DNA of 64,000 nt from NCBI RefSeq assembly GCF_009870125.1, contig NC_046683.1, positions 36,347,869 through 36,411,868 on the forward strand, read 5' to 3'. Under the pieces are notes generated by a model, which was not told the DNA's origin, did not search any database, and saw only the letters and a program-made list of their open reading frames with translations. Shown here one piece after another: positions 21,215-32,807 of this stretch (position 1 is the first letter of the stretch; every line of letters starts with the position of its first letter). Made by a program: the position numbers and the translations under genes. This DNA is from Drosophila pseudoobscura. Taxonomy: Eukaryota > Arthropoda > Insecta > Diptera > Drosophilidae.

Positions 21215-22476
21215 TTATTGGTTTTCCGAACTACTTTCAGTAGCTCGTACATTTACATTGTTGGCATTGTTTTGGCCTCTGTTTGAGTTGCCCTGGCCCC
21301 TAGAGTGTCCTTTATTTTGGCCTCTATAATTGCCTCTGTAATTATTTTGGTTATTGTTACTATAGTAATTACCTCTGTTTTGGTAATTACCTCTGTTTGA
21401 TCTATTATTGCCTCGGTTATTGTAACTTCTTCGATAACCGCGACCACTGTTACCTCTGTAATGAAATACTGTGCTGGCATTTCCAGTTATTTTGGTGCTG
21501 CAATGGATGTATTTACCCATTGCGTCGTTGAAAGTATTGAAGTTGCCTGCTTCAAGTATTAGGCGCAGCTTGTCATGCTCACAATTGCGAGTCATGGCTG
21601 CTATGGACTCTTTCGTCGAAAATTTGTTGGCGTTATCTGCCTTCAGATGTTGGCGTCTAGCCCTTCATCAATATATGATACTACGAGCTGCTTGCGCAGA
21701 TTGTCAATATCGGTGGTATATTGAGATGCCGTTTTTCCTTTTTGTTTAATATTGGATATTTTTGCTTTAATAACGTCAGAGGATTCTCCCTTGACGTTAT
21801 CATTAAGCTTTTGGATTATGCCATTGATCGTTTGTTCACTTTGGACTTTATAAAGGATGGAGCCCGTTATCTTTGATTTGATAACTTCAATGGCTAAGTC
21901 TTCTTGATCTCCTTTAGTCCTATCCGTGATTTTTAACGCTGTTAAGAAACGTTGAAGAGACTGTTTACTGCCGTCAAACTCTGGGATAGAGGATGAGACT
22001 AGTTTCACGTACTGCCGATCTTTTTCTACTTGGTTCAATTTGTCTGATATTGTTATTTCGGTTTTTAGTTCCGAGTCGCTTCCGACGTCGGTGTCTATTA
22101 TATCTTTGCAAAGGTCTATACTTTCTATTTGAGGATTTAATTCTGTGTCGCTTTCGACTTCAGTGTCTATTATCGGCTTTGATTCATCTATATTGTCTAG
22201 TTGACTTTCATCAAAATGAGCTAACGAACCTAGACTTTTTGGGACATGTATCTCAATACCTCTTCTTTCTGCAATGGTTGTCAACCTTGTATTCAAAGAT
22301 CGTAATAGCCTTTGGCATTGATGCTGGTTTTCACTAGTTAGCTTGTTATCTCGAGAACTTACTAATTGTGTGATTCTATTATATTGTGCTACTATGTTAT
22401 TCGTTTCTGTTGTATTGTAGTTGTTGTATGTTGTATTAGCGTTTCTGTTTTTATTACTGTATTCTTGTTGATACAT
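21215..22476 (-). pseudogene. mdg1/412-like Gag, one frameshift
   Basis: Starts at ATG 22476 with an Asn/Tyr/Thr-rich N-terminus. It continues through an acidic region (IDTEVESDTELN) and the gag core (SSSIPEFDGSKQSLQRFLTALK) to a stop at 21643. The remainder is in another frame (21595-21215) and ends with an Arg/Gly/Asn-rich tail of RGNYQ and NNRG repeats, which replaces a zinc knuckle as the likely RNA-binding region. A single frame change near 21640 separates the halves. Only 31 bp of upstream sequence survive before the BEL-B LTR, so the promoter is gone. Confidence 0.8.
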
Positions 22477-22507
22477 TTATACGACTTTTCAAAAAGTTGT
22501 TTACTTT

Positions 22508-22901
22508 TGTTCGGGCCAGCCGCTGAATACTAACCGTAACTTTAACATTATTATTGTATGAGCAGAGAGAGCCGCCTATGTTGTAATGCGTTGACTTTCT
22601 GCAGAGCTGCTGCGCTCTCCCGCTAAAGGGGCTCTCTGCCGCCGCCACTTCGGCCATTACTTTGATCTGCTGCCGCCACTTCGGCAGTCACTTTGATCTA
22701 ACGCCGTCGTCTATAGTTTAGTTCTATGCTAACCCCTCTGCGCATTGGTTGCATATCGATCTCGCATAAAGTTCATCTGGCAATAGCAAGCAATCGGCTT
22801 CCGCTAAGCCACCAAGATTAAATACGAATTATAAAGTTTAACCCAAAATCTCTTTTTATTTTGAAATACATAGGTGCCAAAAAAGCTTGGCATCTCAAAC
22901 A
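22508..22901 (+). repeat. 5' LTR of BEL-B
   Basis: 394 bp from TGTTCGGGCC to CATCTCAAACA. Compared with 28499-28869 it has an extra 24 bp around 22575-22600. The solo LTR at 40779 also has those bases, so the 3' LTR carries a deletion. Confidence 0.92.
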
Positions 22902-22921
22902 TTGGTGACCCCCCGACGGGA
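22902..22921 (+). other. Primer-binding site region of BEL-B
   Basis: TTGGTGACCCCCCGACGGG follows the LTR directly. The core TGGTGACCCC is shared with BEL-A at the same position. Confidence 0.6.
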
Positions 22922-23237
22922 TATAAAACCATTTCTTAATCGCGTTCCGTTAAAACACTTATTAATTATACAATATTGTGTTGTTGGGTAGTTTAACTAC
23001 CAACAAATACATTTGTGTGCACATTAAAAACAGTTTAAAGTGCAAATTCAGTGAGAGTGCGGCTGGAATATTTATAGACAAATTCCGGTACTTTAAGCGT
23101 CGAATCTCTCATTCTCTGCGCAGCTGCAGCCGCGGTTCTTGACTTTTCGTGTCTTACATTCTCGCTCTCGCGTCTATACATCGTCGCTTAAGCGGTATTT
23201 CATTTTCCGTTGTTATGTCGATTGCACAACGGTTAAC

Positions 23238-25545
23238 ATGGACAACGATCCAAATACAGGCGCGGGCGGAAATATTGTGGTGGCTGATTCCAGACTGAGT
23301 CTGTATAAACGTAAAAGTCAGTCATTATATGATCGATTGCACAGGCTTGGCGAATCCTTCGCGGGGAATAAAATCGACAAGCTGACCGCCGCGGAAGTCG
23401 AGGTGCGCCTTGATATGTTGGCAGAAATTCGAGCGGAATTTAATAAGGCCCATAATGAGTTGGAGGCTCTCGATCAAAACGAGATTGGGAGTGAGCTGCG
23501 CGAAATCTTCGATACTCTTTTCATATCGTTGAAAGCTGAGTTGCTGGCTGCTGTTGAAGTAGGCCAGTCACACGCCGCTGCCAATTCTACGACTCTGCCA
23601 AGCCATTCCGGACATAATACCATCATCATGGCTCACAAGCAGCGACTTCCTGAGCTGAAGGTGCCGAAGTTTTCTGGTGGATACGTCGAGTTCTCGGATT
23701 TTATGGCAATGTTCAAATCGGTGATTGAAGCGGATGCGGATCTCAGTGACATCGAGAAATTCCAGCACCTTCGCTCTTGCCTCGCTGATGCGGCTTTGGA
23801 TTCGGTTCGATCGTTGGAGCTCTCCAGTGCCAATTATCGTGCGGCTCTGGATATACTTAATAAACGCTTTAATAACAAAAGACTTGTTTTCCAGGCACAC
23901 ATCAAGAAGATTCTTGGGCTAAAGAGGGTAGACTCGCCTTCTGCTAAAAGGCTTCGGGAGTTTTCGGATGCAGTCAATTTACACATGCGAGCGTTGCAGA
24001 CATTGGGAACTGCTGAGGAGATTTCGGGATTCATGGTTATCAACATGCTGCTGCAGAAGTTGGATTCGAAGACACAAACCAAATGGGAGGAGCACACATC
24101 GTCGGATGCTATACCTACCGCAGAGGAATTCTTCGAATTCTTGCAGCAACGCTGCCAGAAAATGGAGCGATTGGAATATGCTACAGCGACACACGCTAGT
24201 AGCGATCAGGTGGGAAAAAACCATTCCTATACGCATGTTAAGAAAACGTTTGTAGCTTCCAACTCTTCCGCCGACCCGTCTGTATGCGTCTTTTGCCACT
24301 CAGCGGGCCATGGAATATACTCGTGCAAGATATTCGGAAATCTCTCACCGTTGCTGCGCCACAAAGAAGTGAAGAAGCTTTCCCTATGCTTCAATTGCCT
24401 AAAACCGGGGCACCGGAACCGCGCATGCAATAGTGGAAAATGTCGAGTATGCGGCGGTAGGCATCATAGTTTGTTGCACTTCGATAGTATACAGCCCACA
24501 ACGCAAGGCTGCCCAGGTATTACTCCTCCCGATCTGGCCGTTCAACCGGACACTCTTTCCGTTGCTCAAAATTCTGCTAGCAGCTCGTCTCTACCTTCGT
24601 CTACCTCTCTTGCTGCCCAAGGTCTTCACTCTGATGTCGTGCTTCTGGCTACAGCCGTGGTTCTCGTGAAGAATCGGTCTGGCGTTTTAGTTCCTTGTCG
24701 TGCCATCTTAGATTCAGGATCGCAACTGCATCTCGTCACATCCAGGTTCGCCCAGCAGCTTCAGCTTAGGAGAACTCAATCGTCTGCACTTGTGTCTGGG
24801 CTGGGCGATACCAGCGTTTCTACTGAGGGATCCACCATAGGCATTTGTATGCATTCTCGCACCTCTGCTTACACAACTACGCTTACTGCTCTCATCGCCC
24901 CCACGATTACCGATTCTCAACCAAGTATGGCAGTAAATGTATCCGATTGGCGTATTCCATCTAACATTCAGCTCGCTGATCCTGCATTTTTCAATCCTCA
25001 ACGGGTTGATCTTCTCATTGGTGCGAGCGTTTTTTATGATCTCCTCTGCGTAGGGCAAATCAAACTCACCGATGGACTGCCTCTTCTGCAAAAGACCCGG
25101 CTTGGGTGGATCGTATCTGGCAGTGGACAGAAGGTATCAAGCTCGGCGCTTTTGGCCACGCACAATTGTCCAGATTCGATAGCTGAGATGGAAGCAAGGT
25201 TGGATAAAACTCTTCGTATGTTTTGGGAAGTCGAGGATTGTGTGGAGGCTGGGTTGAATACCAAAGAAGAAGACGATTGTGAAGCACATTTCGTAAGCCA
25301 CCTTTCACGGTTGCCATCCGGGGAGTATGCAGTTCGTCTACCGCTAAATAACAATTCTGATCGTTTGGGAGAATCTTATGCTCAGGCTTATCGACGGTTC
25401 ATCAGTCTGGAGCGAAAACTGGAGCGTAATCCTACACTCAAGGAGCGGTATTCCGCCTTTATGAGGGAGTACATTGATTTGCATCATATGCACCAAGTCA
25501 ACCCTGATTCCCGTAGCCTCTGCAAGTATTTCTTGCCTCATCACT
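23238..25545 (+). pseudogene. BEL-B gag-protease and start of RT
   Basis: ATG at 23238 (MDNDPNTGAGG) is the first good start in a frame open from further upstream. Gag carries the BEL core LPELKVPKFSGGYVEFSDF. Cys/His knuckles follow (CVFCHSAGHGIYSC, then CFNCLKPGHRNRAC...CRVCGGRHH near residues 350-420). The protease active site AILDSGSQLHLVT is near residue 490. RT begins after the linker (LPSGEYAVRLPL) and continues to YFLPHHCV. There the frame ends through a one-base loss near 25545 and RT proceeds in the next frame. The out-of-frame tail runs on to a stop at 25631. Confidence 0.87.
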
Positions 25546-28524
25546 GTGTTAAAGGAGGACAGTACGACGACAAAACTCCGTGTCGTTTTCGATGGATCCG
25601 CAGCTACATCAACTGGATATTCTCTAAATGATGTGATGATGACAGGCCCTGTTATTCAGCCTGCATTGTTTAACATATTGATTCGCTTTCGAACATATCC
25701 AGTCGCTCTCACTGGGGACATTTGTAAAATGTACCGCTGCGTACGAGTGTCTCCACCCGACAATTTGTATCAATGCATCCTATGGCGAGATTCCATCGAG
25801 TCCGAGGTTCAAGTCTACACATTAGACACCGTCACATACGGGACGAGGGCTGCATCATTTTTAGCGGTCCGCGCAATGCACCAGCTGGCCATCGACGAGG
25901 GTGAATCCTACCCTCTTGGCTCAGCTGCTCTGCGGCAGGAGTTTTACGTGGATGACCTTATTTCGGGCGATTATTCGGTCGCACAGGTCATGGACAAGAT
26001 GCACCAAACATCAGCTTTACTGTCCCGTGGTAGCTTTAGACTTAGGAAATGGTGCTCCAGTCACCAGGAAGTACTTGAGGGAACCGCTGAAGATGACATA
26101 GAGAAGTTCCTAAAGTTTAATGATGGAAGCGACATAGCCAAAACTCTCGGCTTAGCGTGGGACCCTGCTTCGGATCAGCTGCTTTTTGCCTTGTCCGCAC
26201 TGGACACAACCTCAAAGCCATCAAAGCGGTCGGTTTTATCTACGATTGCGCGGTTCTACGACCCTCTTGGATTGATAAATCCAGTCATTGTCAGGTGCAA
26301 AATCTTCCTTCAGCAGCTTTGGAGAGAAAATTTGGATTGGGATGAAAGCCTACCCTCAGCATTGCATTCAACTTGGATGGACTTGAGAAATAGTTTGGCA
26401 AGCATTTCTCGGATCTCATTTCCTCGCTTGGTTCTTCGTTCTAGTGTGGCTACAGAAGTTCACGGATTCTGTGATGCCAGCTTAGAAGCATATGGCGCTT
26501 GCGTGTATGTCGTGTCCAGGGAAGCCCAGTCTTCGAGCCACGTTTTGTGCTCAAAGTCGCGAGTGGCGCCGCTAAAGACTATATCGATTCCTAAGCTGGA
26601 ATTAAGTGGAGCCCATTTGCTTGCGAAAATCATGCAAAATGTAAAGGACATGGGAATCTTTACAGGTCGGTTCTATTGCTGGTCGGATTCGTCAACAGCA
26701 TTATCTTGGATTAGGGACGAGCCAGCTAAATTTCAAGTTTTCGTGGCAAATCGAGTGGCATCAATTCAGGAGTTGACGGCAGCCATGGAATGGCGCTATG
26801 TTCCCACATCTTTAAATCCTGCTGATATTCTCTCGAGAGGCTCGCTTCCCAACCATCTTATCCAGTCAGAGCTATGGTTTCACGGCCCATCCTTTTTGCT
26901 ATGCTCCAAGGATAAGTGGCCTGTATCTCCATCTAACAACATAGCAACTTTGGAGCTTCGCAAGAGAGGATTGCTAATCACGTCTGCACATGCCGATCTC
27001 ACGTCCGGATGCAAATTTGCGAATTCATTCTTTCGCATGCAGCGCACATTCGCCTACATGCATAAATTTATACATCGTCTTAGGCATCCAGGACTCACCG
27101 TTTCTGATATTCGGCAAGGAACGCATCTTCTAATTCGACACATTCAGCTGACAAGTTTGTGGATGGACATAAAGGAGATTCGGCGCAATGGTCAAGTCAT
27201 GAAATCCAGTTCTATTAGCTCGCTCAACCCGTTCATCGATCATTCTGGACTACTTAGAGTTGGAGGTCGTCTTGGCAACTCATCGCTAGGATTTGACGCT
27301 CAGCACCCGCTCATTTTGCCAAAGGGACATTCCATTACCTTTGCGCTGATAAGATATTATCATGAAAGAAACCTCCATGCCGGACCTCGCGCCTTGCTAT
27401 CCAAAATTCGGCTGGAATATTGGCCCATTGGAGGTGTTAAGGCAGTGTCAAGGGTCGTCAGCAGATGTGTGAGATGCTTCAGGACTAGGCCGCGTATGGT
27501 CGAACACATCATGGGAGACCTACCTAAAGAACGTTTGGAAGGATCTCGAGCTTTTGAAGTCACTGGAGTAGATTACTGTGGACCTTTTTTCTACCGATCA
27601 GAAATCCGCACAAGGCCTCCGATCAAGTGCTACATTAGCGTATTCATCTGCTTCACTTCCAAGGCTATACACATGGAGCTCGTAAAGGATTTGACCACTG
27701 CATCGTTTCTAGGCGCACTAAAGCGTTTTACTTCCACTCGAGGAAGGCCAAGTCAAATTTGGTCGGACAATGCGACAAACTTCGTTGGGGCCAAGAACGA
27801 GCTTCTGGAGCTAAAGAAGCTTTGTCTTAGCGAACCGCATATGAAGGAGGTCCACGAATCCTGCTTGGCTGACTCGATCGACTGGCGTTTCATTCCACCT
27901 CGCTCTCCGCATTTTGGCGGGTTGTGGGAAGCGGCCGTGAAGACCGCAAAATATCACCTGTACCGCTCAGTTGGACCATCTGTGCTTAGCTTTGACGAGC
28001 TGCGCACTCTGATCTGTCAGATCACTGCAATTGTTAACTCTCGCCCTTTGCTCTCGCTTTCAGAAAATCCTGATGATTTAGACGTTTTGACTCCTGCTCA
28101 TCTGCTGTTAGGCGGCCCCCATGAGCAAATCCTCGAGCCTGACCTAACGAAGCTGAACTACAATCGTCTGGATGGCTGGCAGCGGGTCACCCAACTACAA
28201 CAAATATTTTGGAGCCGTTGGCGCGAAGAGTATCTCACTCTTTTGCAAGAGCGCGCGAAGTGGCGTACCCCCGCGCAAAACATCTGCAAGAACGACCTCG
28301 TTCTGGTGAAGGACGAAAATCTTCCTCCAATGCGTTGGCCACTGGCTAGAGTGGTCGATGTCGTTTTGGGCAAGGACGGAGTGTGTCGCGTCGCTGACCT
28401 GAAGACATCCTCAGGAAACATCAGGAGGGCCGTCACTCGGCTATGTTTGCTGCCCCTTAAGGAATCTGTTGAGAGACTAGCTCCCAACGGGAGGAGTATG
28501 TTCGGGCCAGCCGCTGAAGAATAA
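25546..28524 (+). pseudogene. BEL-B RT, RNase H and integrase
   Basis: Picks up RT one base out of frame (LRVVFDGSAATSTG). It then shows ALTGDICKMYR, the catalytic FYVDDLISG near 25940-25965, and the FDPLGLINPV linker. RNase H follows (HGFCDASLEAYGACVY, CWSDSSTALSWI, NPADILSRG). The integrase has its zinc region (CVRCFRTRP), GVDYCGPFF, SDNATNFVGA and HFGGLWEAAVKTAK, then LTPAHLLLG and the C-terminal VKDENLPPMRWPLARV. From RT to the end the frame is open. The stop at 28522-28524 lies 26 bases inside the 3' LTR, so the last residues are LTR-encoded. The single frameshift is the only obvious defect of this pol. Confidence 0.88.
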
Positions 28525-28869
28525 CCGTAACTTTAACATTATTATTGTATGAGCATAGAGAGCCGCCTACAGAGCAGCTGCGCTCTCCCGCTAAAGGGGC
28601 TCTCTGCCGCCGCCACTTCGGCAACTACTTTGATCTGCTGCCGCCACTTCGGCAGTCACTTTGATCTAACGCCGTCGTCTATAGTTTAGTTCTATGCTAA
28701 CCCCTCTGCGCATTGGTTGCATATCGATCTCGCATAAAGTTCATCTGGCAATAGCAAGCAATCGGCTTCCGCTAAGCCACCAAGATTAAATACGAATTAT
28801 AAAGTTTAACCCAAAATCTCTTTTTATTTTGAACTACATAGGTGCCAAAAAAGCTTGGCATCTCAAACA
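28499..28869 (+). repeat. 3' LTR of BEL-B
   Basis: 371 bp, TGTTCGGGCC to CTCAAACA. It is shorter than the 5' LTR by a 24-bp deletion near 28568 and has several substitutions, more than expected for LTRs born together in a young insertion. The pol stop codon lies inside it. Confidence 0.92.
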
Positions 28870-29499
28870 ATGAATTTGTTATTATTTTACAAAAAACTTA
28901 TAGAACAAAATATGGTTTTGGTTGTAAAAAGTTGTTTTTTTTTATTTTAATATAATTTTTGCTCCGTTGGCTAAAAATTACCGAAAAAGTGTTAAAAACT
29001 TGTGGTTTCAAAAATATTTTTTGTTTCGAAGTATATGACTATGATGTAAAAACAAACTAGTATAAACTTTTGTTTGAAATTGAAAAAGAGACAAATTATA
29101 AAAATTGGGAAAACCTCATGCTGCATAAGTCAAACATGCATACAATTTCAGAGTGCGGCTTTTTTTCTCGCTGGGTGTACATATGTAGGTAATTGGGTGA
29201 ACGATTGATGCGAGTATGTTAATCCAATAGCTGCGACGATTTGGCTGACGGGCCTTATGCAGCAAGTTTAGAGGCGAGCGAGAGAGTAGGATAGCCCGAG
29301 AGCGTTATAACTGCTCGGGGCTGCTGCTAAGCCGCTCACGAAAAATTGATAGAGGCGAAATAAAGAGACGAAAGAATTCCGCTGCCGTGCGTAAACATAT
29401 GCGGTAACAAATGATTTTTACAGTGGTCATTGCAAATGACAAACAACAAAAATCGTTTATAATATTTAGACTGCTTAACCCGACACCACAGTTACAAGT
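28870..29499. other. Unique-looking AT-rich spacer
   Basis: No coding similarity recognised. AT-rich up to about 29150, then a GC-richer stretch (29210-29400) with no clear homology to the rest of the window. None of the expected 5' LTR of the mdg1-like element is found here, so its continuation was lost. Confidence 0.5.
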
Positions 29500-29790
29500 G
29501 TATTTAAAATTCTCGCCCCACCTCCTTCCGCACCTACAATGGACGAAAATCTGTGGCATCCACAATTTTGAAGATACGAGAGCATTAAAAACGCACAAGC
29601 ATAGAGAATGACTATGTCTACCAGATTGCCGAATCTGGATCAGAGCGGATCAATATTATAACCAAAAGGAACGCAGCACGTGACGACACGTTCGGACTGA
29701 TTTGTTGTCCCTCCCTCTCTTTTTCGTTCAGTGCTAGCGCCGTCCGCCGGAGGATAGCCATACTGACTAAGTATCATGTATCCGGCTCGT
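29500..29790 (+). repeat. Partial copy of the INE-1-like repeat R (R3)
   Basis: Matches the distal part of the repeat at 36847-37954. Shared blocks include GAAAATCTGTGGCATCCACAA, the ATGACTATGTCTA region, GAATCTGGATCAGA, CGCCGGAGGATAGCCATAC and ACTGACTAAGTATC. The left arm of the repeat is absent. It lies about 0.9 kb downstream of the Myb stop codon. Confidence 0.7.
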
Positions 29791-30703
29791 TTTTTTTTTT
29801 ATTTTCAATCCCTTCAGTTGCTTGGCTCGCCGGAGCTTTATAATTCCTGATATTACATTAAAACCGCATTCTTCCCTGCAGCACGGTAATAGTTTCAATG
29901 ATTAGTGGTTTGGCTACAAGTGTTGTTGCATACTGAGACCCTTCTTTCATATTTTTACCATATTCTGCTTCATTATAAATACAATTACCAACTTTTTATT
30001 TAGAATCGTCTGATTTTTCTATTTTTACAACAATTTATTATAGGACTATCCCCTTTTCAAATTCATAAATTTTCTTTACACGAAAACAGATGTAAATACC
30101 TTGAATTCACAATATGTAGACCAAAATCATTGTCCTTGAACCTAATTAGTTGAATTAAAATAGACGGTAATTTATTTTAAAGTTTCTGGGAATAAAGTCT
30201 CATTGGAACATGTCCTAAAGACCGCAAGCCTTAAACAAAACTACTTCATCCAAATCGGCAAGTTGGTTGAAAAAAGTAGCGGATTTTTATCTTTCGAATT
30301 GTTGAACCTGTTCAGTTGAGCGGCACTGTAGATGGTTTGGTGCATTGCGTGATGACTGTTATGCTTAAAATATAGATTTATTCATCATCAAGCTTTAAAG
30401 CACGTCTTAGTAGTAGTTAGAGAATAAATGTTATTCTTGAGGCAATTGTTATGATGGATGAACCAAATTTCGTAATTTTGTTTTATTTTAGTTCATAAGG
30501 AAATATTTAAAAAAATGTACTTTAAGAGAGCAAATTTGATTTTAGAAAAAAAAATAGAAAAAATTCCTTGCTATCAATAGAAAGAATTTTAAAATACAGG
30601 CGCACTTACATAAATATTTCAACTATGTAAAATGTATAACCTGTTTACAATAAACATTTTTTTTAAACCTTTTTAAACAGAACTGATTCATTATATTTAC
30701 GAG
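29791..30703. other. Intergenic DNA and Myb 3' untranslated region
   Basis: AT-rich, with no ORF of note. Downstream of the Myb stop on the minus strand a possible AATAAA lies at 30487-30482. It would give a 3' UTR of about 220 nt; this is a motif-only assignment. Confidence 0.45.
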
Positions 30704-32789
30704 TCACTTTTGTTTTTCAAAGTTAAGTGAGCGTGGTACACATGAAAGATTTTTAAGACATGCGTACGCTTGCTCCTCCATAAATAGTTGATCTTTGGTT
30801 TTGCCACACGCTACTCGAGCCCATTTTGGATCTATGACGTGATCATACGATGGCAGACCAGAGGTCTTGTATTTACTACGACAGAAGTATGGTCTATTTT
30901 CCTTCCTGCCTTCATCGAAAAGAAGATCTTGTTCACTGCAAAGAGTATCCTTCATGATGCTACTTGGAGATGTAAGGAACTTGCTAGGCGTCTCAGTTTC
31001 GAACGGTTGGATCTTTTTCGTAAATCCACCATTTGGCAGATGGTTGGCGGTCCACGTGGAAAGTAAAGATTTCCTTGCACGTTTTGGAGGTGGTGACTGT
31101 GCTGACCTTAATTTTTCATTTTCAATACTAGGCGAACTATTTCGTACATTTTTTCTGATATTGGTACCTCCAATCCCTTTGTTGGTTTGCACAGCTTTTA
31201 CGACTTCTGAATCGTTGAGTTGTTCTTCATGAATTATTTCTGCCAGGTCTTCGGCAAGGCTAGACGGGCTGGACGGCTCGTACCGTCGACCATCACGTTT
31301 CTTGCCAATTTCAGCAAGGGCATTCTTAAACGGAGTGGGTGTTCGTGGGCCTATTTTACCTTAAATTTAAAAGCAAAAGACGTGAACTTTAAGCAATTAT
31401 TTAAATTGGATACAATTGGGCGCTATACTCACTCTTATGGGGCGTTTCAATAGATGCAGTTTCAAATTCTTTCTTGACCTCTATTCCCAAGACATTATAT
31501 ATCTTCATGACTGGCGTGCTTGCGCGCAAATTCATGTCTTCAAATGTGGTTAAACATGGAGATTTGAGAAATCGGCTGGGGGAGAACGGTAATGATTTTA
31601 TGGGAGTTATAACGGGTGAATCCGGCTGTCTAGGGTTGGCTTCATCAAACGAAAAATTAATCAATGGACATTCGGGAATGTGTTTGCGAGATCGTTTCAA
31701 GATGTTTGGTGTTTGCCGCTGAAGTGGAATTGTTAGACATTTACCAACCGGATGATGCATATTAATAGTTGAGTAGCGAATAAGCGGCTCAGTTCCAGCA
31801 GAATCCAACCTCTCGCTGTGCTCAGCTGTTGTATTTCTGGTACACAGGATTCCATTATCTCTAGATTGAGATATTTGTTCCATTTTTGGTGAAGAAAGTC
31901 TGTTATTTTGCAATTGAGATTGCACTTTACCAATACCACCAGCTTTAATTAATGTAATTAGATGTGTTCGAGAGCTTTTCAAATCATTTCCAGTAGCATT
32001 AACAGATCTACGCTCGGCATCATATTTACGGCGCATTGTCGAATTCCAGTGATTTTTTATTGCATTATCAGTGCGTCCAGGCAGAAGTTTAGCAATTTTG
32101 GCCCATTGGTTTCCTAGTTGAATGTGAGCTTGATAAATAATAGTATCTTCCTCTTCGGTCCAAGCAGTTTTCTTTATATTCGGATTAAGATGATTGTGCC
32201 ATCGTTCCCGGCATTGCTTGCCAATTCGTCCATTTAGATATCGAGCAATCAAAGTCCATTTTTTGGGTCCAAAACTTCGCACGAGCTCAATAACCTTTTC
32301 GTCTTCATCCCGTGTCCATGGCCCTTTAATGAGTTCTGGATTCAAGACCTTGGCCCAACGTTGCTGCACCTGCTGCTCAAGTCGATCTTTAAAGTGAGGC
32401 CCAATAATCTCCCAACGTTCGCCATGTTGCTCAACTAATGCTTTGAGCAAAACATCTTCCGATTTTGACCACCGCTTTCCAAATCCGTAGTTCGGATGTC
32501 CAGAGCCATTATTGTTCGCAACCTTTATTTGAGTTCCCTTCGGAGGCTGTTCCGGATTGTCTTTGTGTGTTTTACATTTGATTGCCAAAGAAAGCAAGTA
32601 GGAGTCTGAAGAAACATTGATGCTGGCATTGACGGCGCCAGTAACATTTAAATCTGAAACGCCTGCATGACCCACTGTTGTAGTTGTGCTGTGGACTTCA
32701 TCGTGTTCCGAATATTCGGACTCATCCGATTCTTCAAAATTTTGATCAAAGTCTAATAAGTTATCCTGCTCACCGATTGTATTCGCCAT
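30704..32789 (-). CDS. Myb: Myb, R1R2R3 Myb transcription factor
   Basis: Animal Myb, the DNA-binding subunit of the Drosophila Myb-MuvB/dREAM complex, acting in the nucleus on cell-cycle genes and chorion amplification origins (known for the family). ATG at 32789 lies in a favourable context (A at -3, G at +4). Exon 1 is 32789-31433 and exon 2 is 31359-30704. Joined by a GT-AG intron they give about 670 residues, close to the roughly 657 of D. melanogaster. The acidic N-terminus is followed by three MYB repeats at about residues 105-151, 155-203 and 207-257, each with regularly spaced Trp ([26 protein letters not shown]). The conserved C-terminal segment follows: [10 protein letters not shown], then [20 protein letters not shown] just after the splice, which matches the vertebrate B-Myb C-terminus that contacts LIN9/LIN52. 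No break is seen; it appears functional. Confidence 0.95.
31360..31432 (-). other. Myb intron (73 bp)
   Basis: The minus-strand donor GTGAGT follows CATAAGA, and the acceptor ends TTTAAATTTAAG. Splicing keeps the frame and creates the conserved [13 protein letters not shown] segment. Without splicing, exon 1 runs to a stop at 31401. The short size is typical of Drosophila introns. Confidence 0.9.
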
Positions 32790-32807
32790 ACTAGCGACTT
32801 ATTTGAT

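Larger units (their letters stand above)
1665..22507 (-). mobile_element. mdg1/412-like Gypsy LTR retrotransposon, twice interrupted, 5' LTR missing
   Basis: On the minus strand the order is gag (22476-21215), protease (21137-20619), RT (20607-19490), [BEL/Pao insertion 5942-19484], RNase H and integrase (5941-4502), [solo-LTR-like insertion 2847-4497], integrase C-terminus (2842-2386), polypurine tract and 3' LTR (2152-1665). Subtracting both insertions and one copy of each target duplication leaves a contiguous Gypsy pol. The Asn/Gly/Arg-rich gag tail, the integrase motif NTTPSASHEYCP and the LTR start TGTAGTATG fit the mdg1/412 group from memory. The 5' LTR should lie just right of 22476 but is absent. 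Only 31 bp remain before the next BEL element, so this end was lost. Confidence 0.8.
22508..28869 (+). mobile_element. BEL/Pao retrotransposon without env (BEL-B)
   Basis: LTRs at 22508-22901 and 28499-28869 flank a gag-protease-RT-RNase H-integrase region in plus orientation. It has the same primer-site core as BEL-A but a different LTR, and no env. A solo LTR of the same family lies at 40779-41173. The 5 bp on the left (ACTTT) and right (ATGAA) do not match, and the two LTRs differ by a 24-bp indel and several substitutions. The copy may be a recombination product rather than a simple insertion. One frameshift interrupts the polyprotein. Confidence 0.88.

Noticed and set aside
25545..25631. 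Programmed frameshift between the two BEL-B frames
   Set aside because: BEL/Pao elements normally have a single gag-pol frame, and the switch falls in the middle of a conserved RT motif with no slippery site. An ordinary one-base loss is simpler.
30788..31453. Plus-strand ORFs across Myb exon 2
   Set aside because: Shadows of the Myb coding strand. The minus-strand frame carries the conserved Myb C-terminus.
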